A stretch of 64,000 bases of DNA, from positions 5,074-69,073 of the forward strand of contig JAZOAC010000138.1 in assembly GCA_045595285.1 (NCBI GenBank). Direction: 5' to 3'. This DNA comes from UBA1731 sp045595285. GTDB lineage: Bacteria; Verrucomicrobiota; Kiritimatiellia; RFP12; UBA1067. Positions 7,911 through 16,676 of this stretch are shown here, piece after piece. Under the pieces are notes generated by a model. The model saw only the letters and a list, made by a program, of their open reading frames with translations, did not search any database and was not told where the DNA came from. The position numbers were made by a program, and so were the translations under genes. Positions within the stretch are counted from its first letter, which is position 1. Each line of letters opens with the position of its first letter.

Positions 7911-9434
7911 TTAGCGGCAGAGGGTGTAGAGAACGCCGGCCACGACGGCGGAACCGATGACACCCGAGACGTTCGGGCCCATGGCCTGCATGAGGACGAA
8001 GTTCGTGGGATCGTTCTCGAGCGCGACCTTGTTCGACACGCGGGCCGCCATTGGAACGGCGGAGACGCCGGCGGAACCGATCAACGGATTGACCTTCTGC
8101 TTCGAGAAGAGGTTCATGATCTTGGCCATGATCACACCGGCTGCCGTGCCCACGCAGAACGCACAGAGACCGAGCGCGAGAATCGCAAGCGTCGTGCCGG
8201 AGAGGAACTTCTCGCAGGCAAGCTTCGATCCGACGGAGAGACCAAGCATGATCGTGACGATGTTGATGAGCGCATTGGACATCGTGTCGGCGATGCGGCC
8301 GACCGATGGACCGACCTCCTTGGCGAGGTTGCCGAGCATGAGAGCGCCGATAAGCGGCACTGCGGACGGCAGAAGCAACGCGCAGAGGAGAAGCACCACA
8401 AGCGGGAAGCATATCTTCTCGATCTTCTTGACCTCACGGAGCATGGGCATCTTGATGAGACGCTCTTCCTTGGTGGTGAGGGCGTTCATGATCGGCGGCT
8501 GAATGATCGGCACGAGAGCCATGTAGGAGTACGCCGCGACCGCGATTGCGCCGAGAAGATCCGGGGCGAGGCGGGACGTCAGCCAGATGGCGGTAGGACC
8601 GTCAGCGCCGCCGATGATGCCGATGGAAGCGGCAGCCTTGAGAGGATCGACGCCAGGACCGAAGAAGTCCACACCGAAGATCGAAGCGCAGGCAAGAGAA
8701 CCGAAAAGCGCGAAGAAGATGCCGAACTGCGCGGCGCCGCCGAGAAGAGCGGCCTTAGGGTTGGCGATCAACGGAGCAAAGTCTGTCATTGCGCCCACGC
8801 CCATGAAGATCATGATCGGGAACACGCCCGTGTCGATGCCGAAGCGGAAGAAGTAGTAGAGGAACCCGCCCGGTTCGACAATGCCGCCGGACATGACAGG
8901 CAGCCCGCTCTCAAGGAAGGAAATCGCGCCGCTGTGCATCATTGCCGGCATCGTCACGCCGGAAAGCGGGCAATTGGCGAGAAGTCCGCCGAATCCGATC
9001 GGAAGAAGAAGCAACGGTTCGAAGCCCTTCACGATAGCGAGATACATGAGAATGAGGCACACGGGAATCATGATGAGCTGTCCAACGCCGTAAGGCATGT
9101 TGAAGAGCGTCTTCACCTCGTGCCCCTTGACGAAACTGCCAAAGTCATCGAAGTAACCGCCGACCCACTTGCCTTCCTTGTTCCAATAGCCGTTGCGGTT
9201 CGCACCGACGTTGTCACCGGTACGCGGTCTGGAAAAATCAGGCATGGGAGCACGGTCCGCAACATCGAAGTTTCCGGTGATGTAGGCCGGAGCATCCTTC
9301 TTCATGAAAGCCATGAAGCCCGTGTCTCCCGAAAGGTCCTTAACCTTCCCGAGCGTCTTCTGCCAAGCCGCACCTTCCGCCTGCGCGAAGAACGCACCGC
9401 AGAGGGCGAGCATCATGATAATTGCACGTTTCAT
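7911..9434 (-). CDS. oadB: Sodium-pumping decarboxylase beta subunit with exported N-terminal extension
   Basis: 507 residues, about 75-130 longer than usual OadB/GcdB/MmdB proteins. This membrane subunit decarboxylates carboxybiotin and couples it to sodium export. The family part begins near residue 110 (KGFEPLLLLPIGFGGLLANCP) and contains GIIGGADGPTAIWLTSRLAP, where the sodium-binding Asp lies in GGADGPT. The first ~110 residues are extra: a signal-like segment (MKRAIIMMLALCGAFFAQA) and a polar region with KWVGGYFDDFG. The ATG at 9434 has AAGGAG upstream. It is the last gene of oadG-oadA-oadB. The substrate (oxaloacetate, methylmalonyl-CoA or glutaconyl-CoA) depends on the alpha subunit, which is oxaloacetate-type here. 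Confidence 0.9.
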   Translation of the reverse strand: MKRAIIMMLALCGAFFAQAEGAAWQKTLGKVKDLSGDTGFMAFMKKDAPAYITGNFDVADRAPMPDFSRPRTGDNVGANRNGYWNKEGKWVGGYFDDFGSFVKGHEVKTLFNMPYGVGQLIMIPVCLILMYLAIVKGFEPLLLLPIGFGGLLANCPLSGVTMPAMMHSGAISFLESGLPVMSGGIVEPGGFLYYFFRFGIDTGVFPIMIFMGVGAMTDFAPLIANPKAALLGGAAQFGIFFALFGSLACASIFGVDFFGPGVDPLKAAASIGIIGGADGPTAIWLTSRLAPDLLGAIAVAAYSYMALVPIIQPPIMNALTTKEERLIKMPMLREVKKIEKICFPLVVLLLCALLLPSAVPLIGALMLGNLAKEVGPSVGRIADTMSNALINIVTIMLGLSVGSKLACEKFLSGTTLAILALGLCAFCVGTAAGVIMAKIMNLFSKQKVNPLIGSAGVSAVPMAARVSNKVALENDPTNFVLMQAMGPNVSGVIGSAVVAGVLYTLCR

Positions 9435-9477
9435 CTAAAACTCCTTTTATCGCCAGTGGATAGCCGCCGTATTTCAA

Positions 9478-9508
9478 CCAACGACTAACCACCAACGACT
9501 GACAACTG
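9478..9508 (-). repeat. Short imperfect direct repeat in the oadA-oadB spacer
   Basis: CCAACGACT occurs at 9478-9486 and 9492-9500, followed by a related GACAACTGG; on the minus strand this reads AGTCGTTGGT repeated. The layout resembles the short tandemly repeated spacer sequences known from cyanobacteria. It fills most of the 75-nt oadA-oadB gap. Confidence 0.6.
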
Positions 9509-9509
9509 G

Positions 9510-11303
9510 TTATCCTATGACAGCGAGAACATCGCCGGTGGCGACCTTGTCCGTCTGCGAGACGAGAACGGTCACCGTGCCGTCGCAGGGAGCGGTGACG
9601 GGCGTTTCCATCTTCATCACGTCCATGACGAGGAGTTCATCACCCTTCGCGACACTCTGGCCGTTCTGCGCGGTGACGCGGAGAACCATGCCCGGAACCG
9701 GAGCCTTGACCTCCTGTCCACCCGCGGGGGCAGCAGCGGCGGCGGGCGCAGCCTTGAGACCGGCCTCGGCCTTGAAATCGACGGCCTTACCGTTCACGAC
9801 AGCCTTGCCGTCGCCCTTGATCTCTACGCCGTAGGCCTTGCCGTTGATCGTGACGGTTACAGGTCCGCCCTTGCCGGCGGCAGGTTTCTCGTCCTCTGCG
9901 AAGCGGCAACCCATCGGACCCTTGCCCTGAAGGAAGAGAATGCCCTTCTCAAGACAGCTTGCGGAAATGAACACGTTCTCGTCGGTGATCGGGAGACCGG
10001 CCTCGGCGAGACGGGCTTCGGCGGCCTTGCGGCCCTTCTTGGGATCGGCATCGTTGATCTCGAGAACCGTCTTGGTAGTGGGCTCGAGCTTCATGAACTC
10101 GGCGGCCTTCTTGACGATCTCCGGATCGGGGGCGACCGGCGTCTTGCCGAAGTAGCCGAGAACCATCTTGGCGTAGCCGGGGGCGAACTTGTTGAACTTG
10201 CCGAACATGACGTTCTGGATGGCCTGCTGGGCATAGAACTGCGAAACGGGCGTGACGGACGTGCCGAAGCCGCCAAGGCGGACGCAGTCGTACATCTCCG
10301 CGATCATGTCGTCGTACTTGTCCATCATGTTGTTGTCGCGGAGCATCTGCGTGTTGGCCGTCAAAGCGCCGCCCGGCATCGGACTCCACACGATCTGCGG
10401 GTTCACGTTCATCGCTTCCGGCGGGAGGAAGTACTTCTTCATCGCGTTCTTGAAGCTGTCCTCGGCCTTCTTGATCTTGTTGATGTCGAAGTCGAAGCCG
10501 AAATCGGGATCGCCGTCAAGGCAGTGCCACATCGTGATGATGTCGGGCTGGCAGGTGCCGCCGCTCATCGGGGCCATGGAGAGGTCGAGACCGTCCGCAC
10601 CGCCCTTGAGGGCCGCGAGGTAGCAGCTGATTCCGTTTCCGGCGGTCTCGTGGCTGTGGAACTGGATGTGGACCTTGTCGCCGAGAAGCTTGCGGGCCGC
10701 CTGCATCGTCTCGAACACGGTGCGGGGCGTGGAGGTGCCGGATGCGTCCTTGAAGCAGACGCGGTCGAAGGGGATGCCGGCATCCATGATCTTTTTGAGG
10801 CGGTCACGATAGAACTCTGCGCAGTGCGTACCCTGCGTGTCGATTCCCGGGGGAAGACCCATCATCGTGACGACGACTTCGTGGTTGAGACCCGCATCGT
10901 GGATGCACTGGCCGGACCACTTGAGGTTGTCCACGTCGTTGAGGGCGTCAAAGTTGCGGATGGAACTCATTCCATGCTTCTTGAACATGTCGGCATGGAG
11001 CTTGATCATGTCGGAGCTCTGGGAGTCGAGTCCGACGACGTTCACGCCGCGGGAAAGGGTCTGCAGATCGGCCTCGGGAGCGGCCTTGCGGAATGCGTCC
11101 ATGACGTCGAACGCATCTTCCTGGCAGTAAAAATAGCAGCTCTGGAAGCGGGCTCCGCCGCCAGCCTCGAACCAGCGGACGCCGGCATCGTAGCACTCCT
11201 CCACACAAGGGAGGAAGTCCTTGGAGAGAACGCGCGCACCGACCACGGACTGGAAACCGTCACGGAACGCTGTGAGCATGTACTTTACTGTTTTCTTGGC
11301 CAT
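9510..11303 (-). CDS. oadA: Oxaloacetate decarboxylase alpha subunit / pyruvate carboxylase subunit B type
   Basis: 597 residues. The carboxyltransferase domain (about 1-320) has LTAFRDGFQSVVGAR, FEAGGGARFQ, CFKDASGT and HIQFHSHETAGNG, the metal-site regions of HMGL-like carboxyltransferases. The conserved PYC_OADA domain follows (about 320-470). The C-terminal biotinyl domain carries VMDVMKMETPVTAPCDG, whose lysine is biotinylated, preceded by an Ala/Pro linker (AAPAAAAAPAGG). It transfers carboxylate from oxaloacetate to biotin for the OadB pump. The operon order is oadG (46 nt upstream), oadA, oadB. It starts at the ATG at 11303. Confidence 0.93.
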   Translation of the reverse strand: MAKKTVKYMLTAFRDGFQSVVGARVLSKDFLPCVEECYDAGVRWFEAGGGARFQSCYFYCQEDAFDVMDAFRKAAPEADLQTLSRGVNVVGLDSQSSDMIKLHADMFKKHGMSSIRNFDALNDVDNLKWSGQCIHDAGLNHEVVVTMMGLPPGIDTQGTHCAEFYRDRLKKIMDAGIPFDRVCFKDASGTSTPRTVFETMQAARKLLGDKVHIQFHSHETAGNGISCYLAALKGGADGLDLSMAPMSGGTCQPDIITMWHCLDGDPDFGFDFDINKIKKAEDSFKNAMKKYFLPPEAMNVNPQIVWSPMPGGALTANTQMLRDNNMMDKYDDMIAEMYDCVRLGGFGTSVTPVSQFYAQQAIQNVMFGKFNKFAPGYAKMVLGYFGKTPVAPDPEIVKKAAEFMKLEPTTKTVLEINDADPKKGRKAAEARLAEAGLPITDENVFISASCLEKGILFLQGKGPMGCRFAEDEKPAAGKGGPVTVTINGKAYGVEIKGDGKAVVNGKAVDFKAEAGLKAAPAAAAAPAGGQEVKAPVPGMVLRVTAQNGQSVAKGDELLVMDVMKMETPVTAPCDGTVTVLVSQTDKVATGDVLAVIG

Positions 11304-11349
11304 TTTCGTTTTTCCTTGTTAAATGTCATTGGTGAAATCGAGGAACCCA

Positions 11350-11574
11350 TCAGCCCATCGCGATGGCGATTGCAAGGGCGATGTTCTCATCGTCGTTTGC
11401 GACGACCGCCTTGGGTGCCTTCTTCGGCGCATCTTGAGGTAGTATGTGATCAAATTTCGCGACAAAAGCCGATGAATATTTGGCCGTCGCAACAAGAATC
11501 ACAAGGAACAGGTATACGATGCCCATTCCTGCGATCATCAGAACTAATCCTTGACCTAACAGATCCATTTGCAT
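11350..11574 (-). CDS. oadG: Oxaloacetate decarboxylase gamma subunit (OadG family)
   Basis: 74 residues, typical of OadG. One N-terminal membrane helix (LVLMIAGMGIVYLFLVILVATA) is followed by a short polar tail. OadG anchors the alpha subunit to the beta subunit and helps assemble the complex. It starts at the ATG at 11574 with AAAGGAGA upstream and a good promoter. It is the first gene of the sodium-pump operon. The assignment rests on topology and operon position, as the family is poorly conserved. Confidence 0.85.
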   Translation of the reverse strand: MQMDLLGQGLVLMIAGMGIVYLFLVILVATAKYSSAFVAKFDHILPQDAPKKAPKAVVANDDENIALAIAIAMG

Positions 11575-11598
11575 TCTCCTTTGGAAAAATTTTCGGAA

Positions 11599-11627
11599 AG
11601 TATATCAAAACACCGTTTCCCTTTCAA
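11599..11627 (-). promoter_or_regulatory. Sigma70-type promoter of oadGAB
   Basis: Minus strand: -35 TTGAAA (11627-11622), 17 nt, -10 TATACT (11604-11599) preceded by TGA. About 25 nt before the oadG ATG. Confidence 0.75.
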
Positions 11628-11666
11628 GAACCATGTCGGCAACCGGGCATCTCGCATCCCCCCGAC

Positions 11667-13100
11667 TCAGGCTTTACGGTTCACCTTGTCCTTGCCGGGC
11701 TTGCTTTCGTGGACCTTCGACTCGATAGGCCTGCCGCAAGCGCCGAAACAGTTCCGGGGATATACGCGGAAACGGTACTTGCCTCTTTCCGGCAGATCCA
11801 TCGCGTTGAAGGCGAAACTCTGCGACGCGGGCTCCTCTCGCTCAAGCTTGTAGAATGCCGGTGCAAGAAAGCGTCTTACGACAGGTACAGTGCCGTCCTC
11901 CATCTCCACACGCACTTCATAGTCGTAAACGCGCCCCTTCAAGGCCTTCGCAGACGGGAAATCAAGCATCATCATGATCGCCCAATGGCCATCGCGGTCC
12001 TCTGTATTGGCCACACGCGTCCTAACCGCCGCGCCGGCGGGGAACTGCGGAACCGGGGTGCGCTTCGAACTGTTCTCAAACGCATACGGCTTCGACGCAG
12101 CCGTGGGCGGCGTCACGATCCACGCAGGGGCGGCCTCGACTCCTGCGGCAAAGTCGCGGCGCTCGATCTCCATGCGGTCGTCGAAGACGGACACCACATA
12201 TCCTTGGGCGCGCTCGAGGTTTGGACGTGCCGGAAGCTTGTGCATTGAAGTCGTGGGATTGCCCTTGCGGGAGTCTCCACCGTTCTCGTAGCCCGCCGGA
12301 ATGGACGTGTACGAAAGCGAAGGAACCGCCACGGCGGTGTATTCGCCTTGCCAGATGGAACGCTCGTCGTTGAGTGTCCAATGGCAGTGTCCGGAGAACG
12401 CCACGGCGTTCGGCATCGACTTCAGCGCCTTGACGGCCGGAGCGTTGGGCCTCGAGCAGGATGTGGTTCCGCCAAGCGGATAGTGGGTGAAGAAGAAGAA
12501 AGGCTTCTTCGGGTCGAGCGTCTTTCCGTTCTCGGCGAACCATTCGTCCGCGGCTACGTTCCAGGGCTTGCCCTCCTTCCATTCGGCGCTGATGAAATCG
12601 TATCCCTTCACGGTACGGCGGCGAACGGCGGCAAACGGCTCGTTGAACGCCTCCTCCCAGCACTTCTTCATGCCGAAATTCACGAGAGCCTCATCCTCGG
12701 AATAGCCCTGCACGTGCATGTCGAGCGTCATGTCGCCGTACCAGTAGCCGTCGTAGTCGTGGTTGCCGGTGCAGAAGAGCTTCTCGACCTTGCGCCCGTC
12801 CGGCGCCATGTCGCCCGGAAATACGGAATACCACGCATCGGCCAGATACCTGTAGCTGCTCTTGAGTCCCCAGTCCGTGAGGTCGCCCGCAACCATGACG
12901 GCATCGACTTTGCGGTCGCGGAAATACTTGAGCGTCCTTATGAACATCTCCGCCGACTCGGGCGTGGTGATGTGAACATCGCTTATCACGCCGAAAACGA
13001 TATTCGGCCGCGGACCGCACACACCGAGGGAACGGCATCCGCCTGCCCCCATCAGAGCAATCGCGCCACCAAGAAAATTTCTCCTGCTTAACTGAATCAT
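11667..13100 (-). CDS. Tat-exported lipoprotein of the calcineurin-like phosphoesterase superfamily
   Basis: 477 residues. The N-terminus combines a twin-arginine motif (SRRNFLGG) with a hydrophobic stretch and a lipobox-like GAGGC, so it is probably folded before export and lipid-anchored. Metallophosphoesterase motifs follow in order: ISDVHI, AGDLTDWG, GNHDYDG, FFFTHYPLGG and FSGHCHW. A beta-rich C-terminal domain follows (about 310-470). The ATG at 13100 has GGGAG 8 nt upstream; the frame is open further upstream only into the neighbouring gene. It lies 22 nt after the purine nucleoside phosphorylase, which suggests a periplasmic nucleotide or phosphoester scavenging role. The substrate is unknown. 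Confidence 0.85.
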   Translation of the reverse strand: MIQLSRRNFLGGAIALMGAGGCRSLGVCGPRPNIVFGVISDVHITTPESAEMFIRTLKYFRDRKVDAVMVAGDLTDWGLKSSYRYLADAWYSVFPGDMAPDGRKVEKLFCTGNHDYDGYWYGDMTLDMHVQGYSEDEALVNFGMKKCWEEAFNEPFAAVRRRTVKGYDFISAEWKEGKPWNVAADEWFAENGKTLDPKKPFFFFTHYPLGGTTSCSRPNAPAVKALKSMPNAVAFSGHCHWTLNDERSIWQGEYTAVAVPSLSYTSIPAGYENGGDSRKGNPTTSMHKLPARPNLERAQGYVVSVFDDRMEIERRDFAAGVEAAPAWIVTPPTAASKPYAFENSSKRTPVPQFPAGAAVRTRVANTEDRDGHWAIMMMLDFPSAKALKGRVYDYEVRVEMEDGTVPVVRRFLAPAFYKLEREEPASQSFAFNAMDLPERGKYRFRVYPRNCFGACGRPIESKVHESKPGKDKVNRKA

Positions 13101-13122
13101 TGTTTTACTCCCATTTGCTGTT

Positions 13123-13941
13123 TTAGACTGATCGGATAAATTCATCGAGAAGCGACGCCATCATCGGCTTCGCGGCCTTGGACGCCGCCATGACCTCCTC
13201 GTGCGCAAGCGGCGCCGAAGATATGCCGGCGGCATAGTTCGAGACCAGCGACAGCCCCGCCACCTTCATTCCGCACGCCTTGGCGAACACTGCCTCCGGG
13301 ACGGTGCTCATGCCAACGATGTCCGCCCCCATGTGGCCATAGGCATGCACCTCCGCAGGCGTTTCATAGACGGGGCCGCTCGTGAATGCATAGACCCCCT
13401 CCATCACGCGCAGATCAAGACGGCGAGCGGCGGCAAGCATGAGATCCCGGTACCGCTTCACGTATATCTCCGACATGTCGGGGAACCGCGCACCCCATTC
13501 CGGAATGTGCTGCCCAATCAGAGGATTCACCGAAACTGTGTTTATGTGGTCCTTTATTATGACGAAATCCCCGGGACGCAACGCGGGGTTTATCCCGCCG
13601 GATGCGTTCGTAAGCAGCAGAGAGCCGCATCCCATGCGGCGCACCAGTTCGACAGGAAGGACCACCGGCTCCCATCCGGCCCCTTCATACCAGTGGCGGC
13701 GGCCCGAGAACGCCGCTATGCGCCTGCCCGCATATTCATACAGTATGAACTCGCCGGAATGCCCGGCGACCGTCGTTGCGCCCATTCCCGGAATGTCCGC
13801 ATACGAAAGGCGACAGAGTACGCCATCCTTATTCAGCGAATCGCCCCAGCCGCTTCCGAGGATTATGGCAACATCCGGCGGCAGCCTGAAGCATTCGTCA
13901 GGCAGGAAATCCGCGGCCTTGTCGAAAATGTCAATGTTCAT
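13123..13941 (-). CDS. punA: Purine nucleoside phosphorylase (PNP/MTAP family, trimeric type)
   Basis: 272 residues. Cleaves purine nucleosides with phosphate to base and (deoxy)ribose-1-P in the cytoplasm. Motifs are ILGSGWGDSL, GHSGEF, FSGRRHWYEG, the phosphate/base-site LLTNASGGINPALRPGDFV, SGPVYETPAEV, VGMSTVPEA and SNYAAGIS. The start MNIDIFDKAADFLP follows a GGAGG site. It is arranged between the ABC ATPase (12 nt upstream) and the Tat phosphoesterase (22 nt downstream) on the same strand, a plausible nucleoside salvage unit. Confidence 0.92.
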   Translation of the reverse strand: MNIDIFDKAADFLPDECFRLPPDVAIILGSGWGDSLNKDGVLCRLSYADIPGMGATTVAGHSGEFILYEYAGRRIAAFSGRRHWYEGAGWEPVVLPVELVRRMGCGSLLLTNASGGINPALRPGDFVIIKDHINTVSVNPLIGQHIPEWGARFPDMSEIYVKRYRDLMLAAARRLDLRVMEGVYAFTSGPVYETPAEVHAYGHMGADIVGMSTVPEAVFAKACGMKVAGLSLVSNYAAGISSAPLAHEEVMAASKAAKPMMASLLDEFIRSV

Positions 13942-13953
13942 CGGTACACCTCC

Positions 13954-14967
13954 TTAAGTTCTGTCGAACACCACTGCCTTGCCCATGTCGGGAGAAAGGA
14001 CGACATGGGCGCCCGCCGCAACGCCAACGACGTTGCCGGCACCGTGCTGGACGCGCACCGTAACCTTCACGCCGCGGTCCTCCGTGACGCAATGGACGAG
14101 CGTCTCGCTTCCCAGCGGCTCAATGAGATCAACCGTCGCCGGCAGCCCCTTCCCGTCCGCATTGCCGCCGGCGGACATCCTGATGTTTTCGGGACGCACG
14201 CCAACCGTCCTGCCCAAATCAAGGATGCCGGGAGGGAAAAGGTTCATCGGCGGCGTCCCGATGAACGAGGCGACGAACATGTTCGACGGACGCTCATACA
14301 CCTCCATCGGCGGTGCCGCCTGCTGGATGCGGCCGCCGTTCATCACGACGATGCGCGTACCCATTGTCATGGCCTCCGTCTGGTCATGCGTCACGTATAT
14401 CATCGTGGCTCCGAGACGACGGTGCAGACGCACAATCTCCGCACGCATCTCCACGCGCATCTTTGCGTCGAGATTCGAAAGCGGCTCGTCGAAAAGGAAC
14501 ACGCTGGGATTGCGCACGATGGCGCGGCCGAGCGCAACTCGCTGACGCTGCCCGCCGGAGAGCGCCTTCGGCAGGCGTTTCAGGTATGGCGTAAGGCCAA
14601 GCGTCTCGGCGGCGGCGGAAGTGCGACGGAGGATCTCGTCCTTGGGTATCTTGCGGAGCTTCAGGGCGAACGAAAGGTTCTCCTGCACCGTCATGTGCGG
14701 ATAGAGCGCGTAGTTCTGGAACACCATCGCGATGTCGCGGTCCTTCGGCGGCAGATTCGTCACGTTCCGCCCACCGATGGATATCTTCCCGGACGTGGGT
14801 AGCTCCAGCCCCGCAACCATGCGGAGCGTAGTCGACTTTCCGCAACCTGACGGACCCACCAGGACCAGGAATTCGCCGTCGGCAACTTCAAGCGAAAACC
14901 CGTCCACCGCGGGCGCGTCGCCTCGCGTGTAGATCTTGCTCACTCTATCGAATACAACCGTTGCCAT
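13954..14967 (-). CDS. Sugar-ABC-transporter ATPase of the UgpC/MalK/MsmX type
   Basis: 337 residues. The nucleotide-binding domain has Walker A GPSGCGKST, Q-loop MVFQNYALYPHMTV, signature ALSGGQRQRVALGRAI, Walker B VFLFDEPLSNLD and H-loop VTHDQTEAM. A C-terminal regulatory OB domain (about 235-337, with VGVRPENIRMS) marks the CUT1 sugar-importer class. No permease or binding protein is encoded nearby, so it may energise importers encoded elsewhere, as MsmX does. The ATG at 14967 is chosen over an upstream TTG. A TGG-TAAAAT extended -10 (hexamer 14985-14980) lies 12 nt before it. Confidence 0.9.
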   Translation of the reverse strand: MATVVFDRVSKIYTRGDAPAVDGFSLEVADGEFLVLVGPSGCGKSTTLRMVAGLELPTSGKISIGGRNVTNLPPKDRDIAMVFQNYALYPHMTVQENLSFALKLRKIPKDEILRRTSAAAETLGLTPYLKRLPKALSGGQRQRVALGRAIVRNPSVFLFDEPLSNLDAKMRVEMRAEIVRLHRRLGATMIYVTHDQTEAMTMGTRIVVMNGGRIQQAAPPMEVYERPSNMFVASFIGTPPMNLFPPGILDLGRTVGVRPENIRMSAGGNADGKGLPATVDLIEPLGSETLVHCVTEDRGVKVTVRVQHGAGNVVGVAAGAHVVLSPDMGKAVVFDRT

Positions 14968-15044
14968 AAACAACCGTGCATTTTACCACAAATCCTCCCT
15001 TCCACACATTCATCCGACAATGAAAAAAAAATAATAAAAAAGCG

Positions 15045-15073
15045 TTGACTCCAAAAATGGGATTTGAGATAGT
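15045..15073 (+). promoter_or_regulatory. Promoter of the lone plus-strand gene
   Basis: -35 TTGACT (15045-15050), 17 nt, -10 GATAGT (15068-15073), with an A-rich tract just upstream (15019-15041) that could act as an UP element. It predicts a leader of about 110 nt ending in AAGGAGGT. The leader holds a small CGATCTAGATCG palindrome. Confidence 0.65.
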
Positions 15074-15193
15074 TCCATTGCACGTCACATTATCGCGGGG
15101 TATGTCACATCATCTCTGGCTCTCGATCTAGATCGCTGCTCCGGGCGGTCCGGTGCGCGATGAACCGCAATCAAGAGAAGAAGGAGGTACGAC

Positions 15194-16534
15194 ATGACTA
15201 TTACGGCAGATGCCCTACGCTCCGGCATCAGGGAGATGTCCGCATATTCGCGGATATCGATCGAAAACGACAAACTCGGCAAGGCTGGCTTCAGGCAGAG
15301 CATTGCGTGTCACTTCAACAAAGCCGAATCGCAAAGACTGAATCAGGATACGATCAACGCGTTGAAAACCGCCGTGCTGAACGATCCACGCTACTCCGGC
15401 ATACAGGACAAGGTAGATGCCGTATTCGACGGACTGGGCTCAAAACACGCAATACGCGCAAAGGACGTCAAGAAGGCATTCTCGGATCTGGACAAGTGCG
15501 CATTCAAGACGGAAGCCGGCAGGAGGTCCTTCCTCGTCCAGGACATAAAGATGCGACTGATGGCGGGAACCTTTTCATCGTCAAACGCAAAGACGGGAGC
15601 CGGCGCAGATGACGCATGGGCGTTCAGCTTCAAAAACGAATGGAAGTCCGGCAACGGCATGGTCGAAGACTATCAGGACCTGATTCAATGGGCGCAACAC
15701 TTCAAGAAACTTGAACCGCTTATGGGGAAAATGGTGGACGTGCTGGCTGAGCGCAGGGGTGGTGTCCAGAACATCACCGCCGCTGATGCCAGAGAACTAT
15801 CCTGGCAGGTCCACTCAATGCTGGCATATATCGGCAAGTCGATCACCAATTCTTCAATCAGCGAAAAGCACTACTACGCTGCGTTTAAGATGACGGCGAA
15901 CATTCTGGCGAACTCGCCAAAGGCCTTGTCTACGCCTCTTGCGGCGCTACAGACAGCCGACGAGATCTATGAGGTGCTGAACAAGCTCGCGGCTTTCGAG
16001 AATTCGTTCGACGGAAGCAAGTTCGCCGTCGAGAATGGAATAGCGTGGATGGATGCGATGTGCGCCCCGCTGAGCGACACTGACTCGACATTCCTGCCGT
16101 TCGTCGAGAACCACATGGATTTTGAATGCGCGCTGAAGCTTGGATTGCCCCCCGACAAGGCTCGACGGCTGACGTCTCTGGCCTGCTGGGAATTCTATAG
16201 AACATCAAGGACGACCGACATGGCGCACGAGCTGCTGGACGCAAACTCCTTCCCACGCCAGTTGCTGAACTTCCCCGATCTGGCGAAAACGGATTTCGAA
16301 TACCGCAATCTCGTCCCGTTTCTGGGGAAATTAGACAGAGATAATGTCGAACCGGACATCCGGAACCTGATACTTGAATCCATGTCGGCAACTGTCCGAG
16401 AAGTAGGGAAACTTCCCGACAGCGGGAGCGTGGAGACGGTTACCAGCAATGGCGAACATCTCAGGCTCGAATGGTCTCTACAGCACGGAATCTCCGGAAT
16501 CCGCTCCATTGACCAATTCGATCAAGTAGCCTGA
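15194..16534 (+). CDS. Hypothetical protein, isolated plus-strand gene
   Basis: 446 residues starting MTITADALRSGIREM. It has a near-perfect ribosome binding site (AAGGAGGT) 5 nt before the ATG and its own promoter, so it is clearly expressed as a monocistronic unit between two minus-strand blocks. The protein looks soluble and mostly alpha-helical, with no signal peptide, TM segment, nucleotide-binding or catalytic motif that I recognise. Its N-terminus is rich in Ser, Thr, Arg and Lys. It carries a Gly/Ala/Ser stretch (TFSSSNAKTGAGADD) near residue 130. The absence of family motifs and the lone position are compatible with a secreted effector or a lineage-specific protein, but nothing in the sequence shows this. 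Confidence 0.75.
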   Translation: MTITADALRSGIREMSAYSRISIENDKLGKAGFRQSIACHFNKAESQRLNQDTINALKTAVLNDPRYSGIQDKVDAVFDGLGSKHAIRAKDVKKAFSDLDKCAFKTEAGRRSFLVQDIKMRLMAGTFSSSNAKTGAGADDAWAFSFKNEWKSGNGMVEDYQDLIQWAQHFKKLEPLMGKMVDVLAERRGGVQNITAADARELSWQVHSMLAYIGKSITNSSISEKHYYAAFKMTANILANSPKALSTPLAALQTADEIYEVLNKLAAFENSFDGSKFAVENGIAWMDAMCAPLSDTDSTFLPFVENHMDFECALKLGLPPDKARRLTSLACWEFYRTSRTTDMAHELLDANSFPRQLLNFPDLAKTDFEYRNLVPFLGKLDRDNVEPDIRNLILESMSATVREVGKLPDSGSVETVTSNGEHLRLEWSLQHGISGIRSIDQFDQVA

Positions 16535-16572
16535 AACGCCTTCAGAGGTCTTTGCCCGTCATTTGAGATCGA

Positions 16573-16596
16573 CATCTCGGGTGTACACCTGAGATG
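16573..16596. terminator. Palindromic stem between convergent genes
   Basis: CATCTCGGGTGT/ACACCTGAGATG is a 12-bp inverted repeat with one G-T pair. It lies 38 nt after the plus-strand gene and 80 nt before the convergent minus-strand gene ends. There is no U-tract, so a bidirectional terminator is only likely by position. Confidence 0.5.
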
Positions 16597-16676
16597 ATGA
16601 GCCAATGGTGCCGTCTGCCATTACATCGAAGGTCACGTGGCAGCCAAGCAGGCGACAAACAACCACTCCCGACTTT

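Noticed and set aside
7179..9488. 769-codon plus-strand ORF antisense to oadB and the 187-residue gene
   Set aside because: The translation is rich in His, Arg and Asp typical of antisense reading; OadB on the other strand is unmistakable.
13954..14967. Complete ABC sugar importer locus
   Set aside because: Only the ATPase is present; neighbours are nucleoside and phosphoester enzymes, so no importer system can be claimed.
15128..15139. CGATCTAGATCG palindrome as an operator
   Set aside because: A single 12-bp palindrome in a leader, no second copy seen near other promoters; too weak to call.
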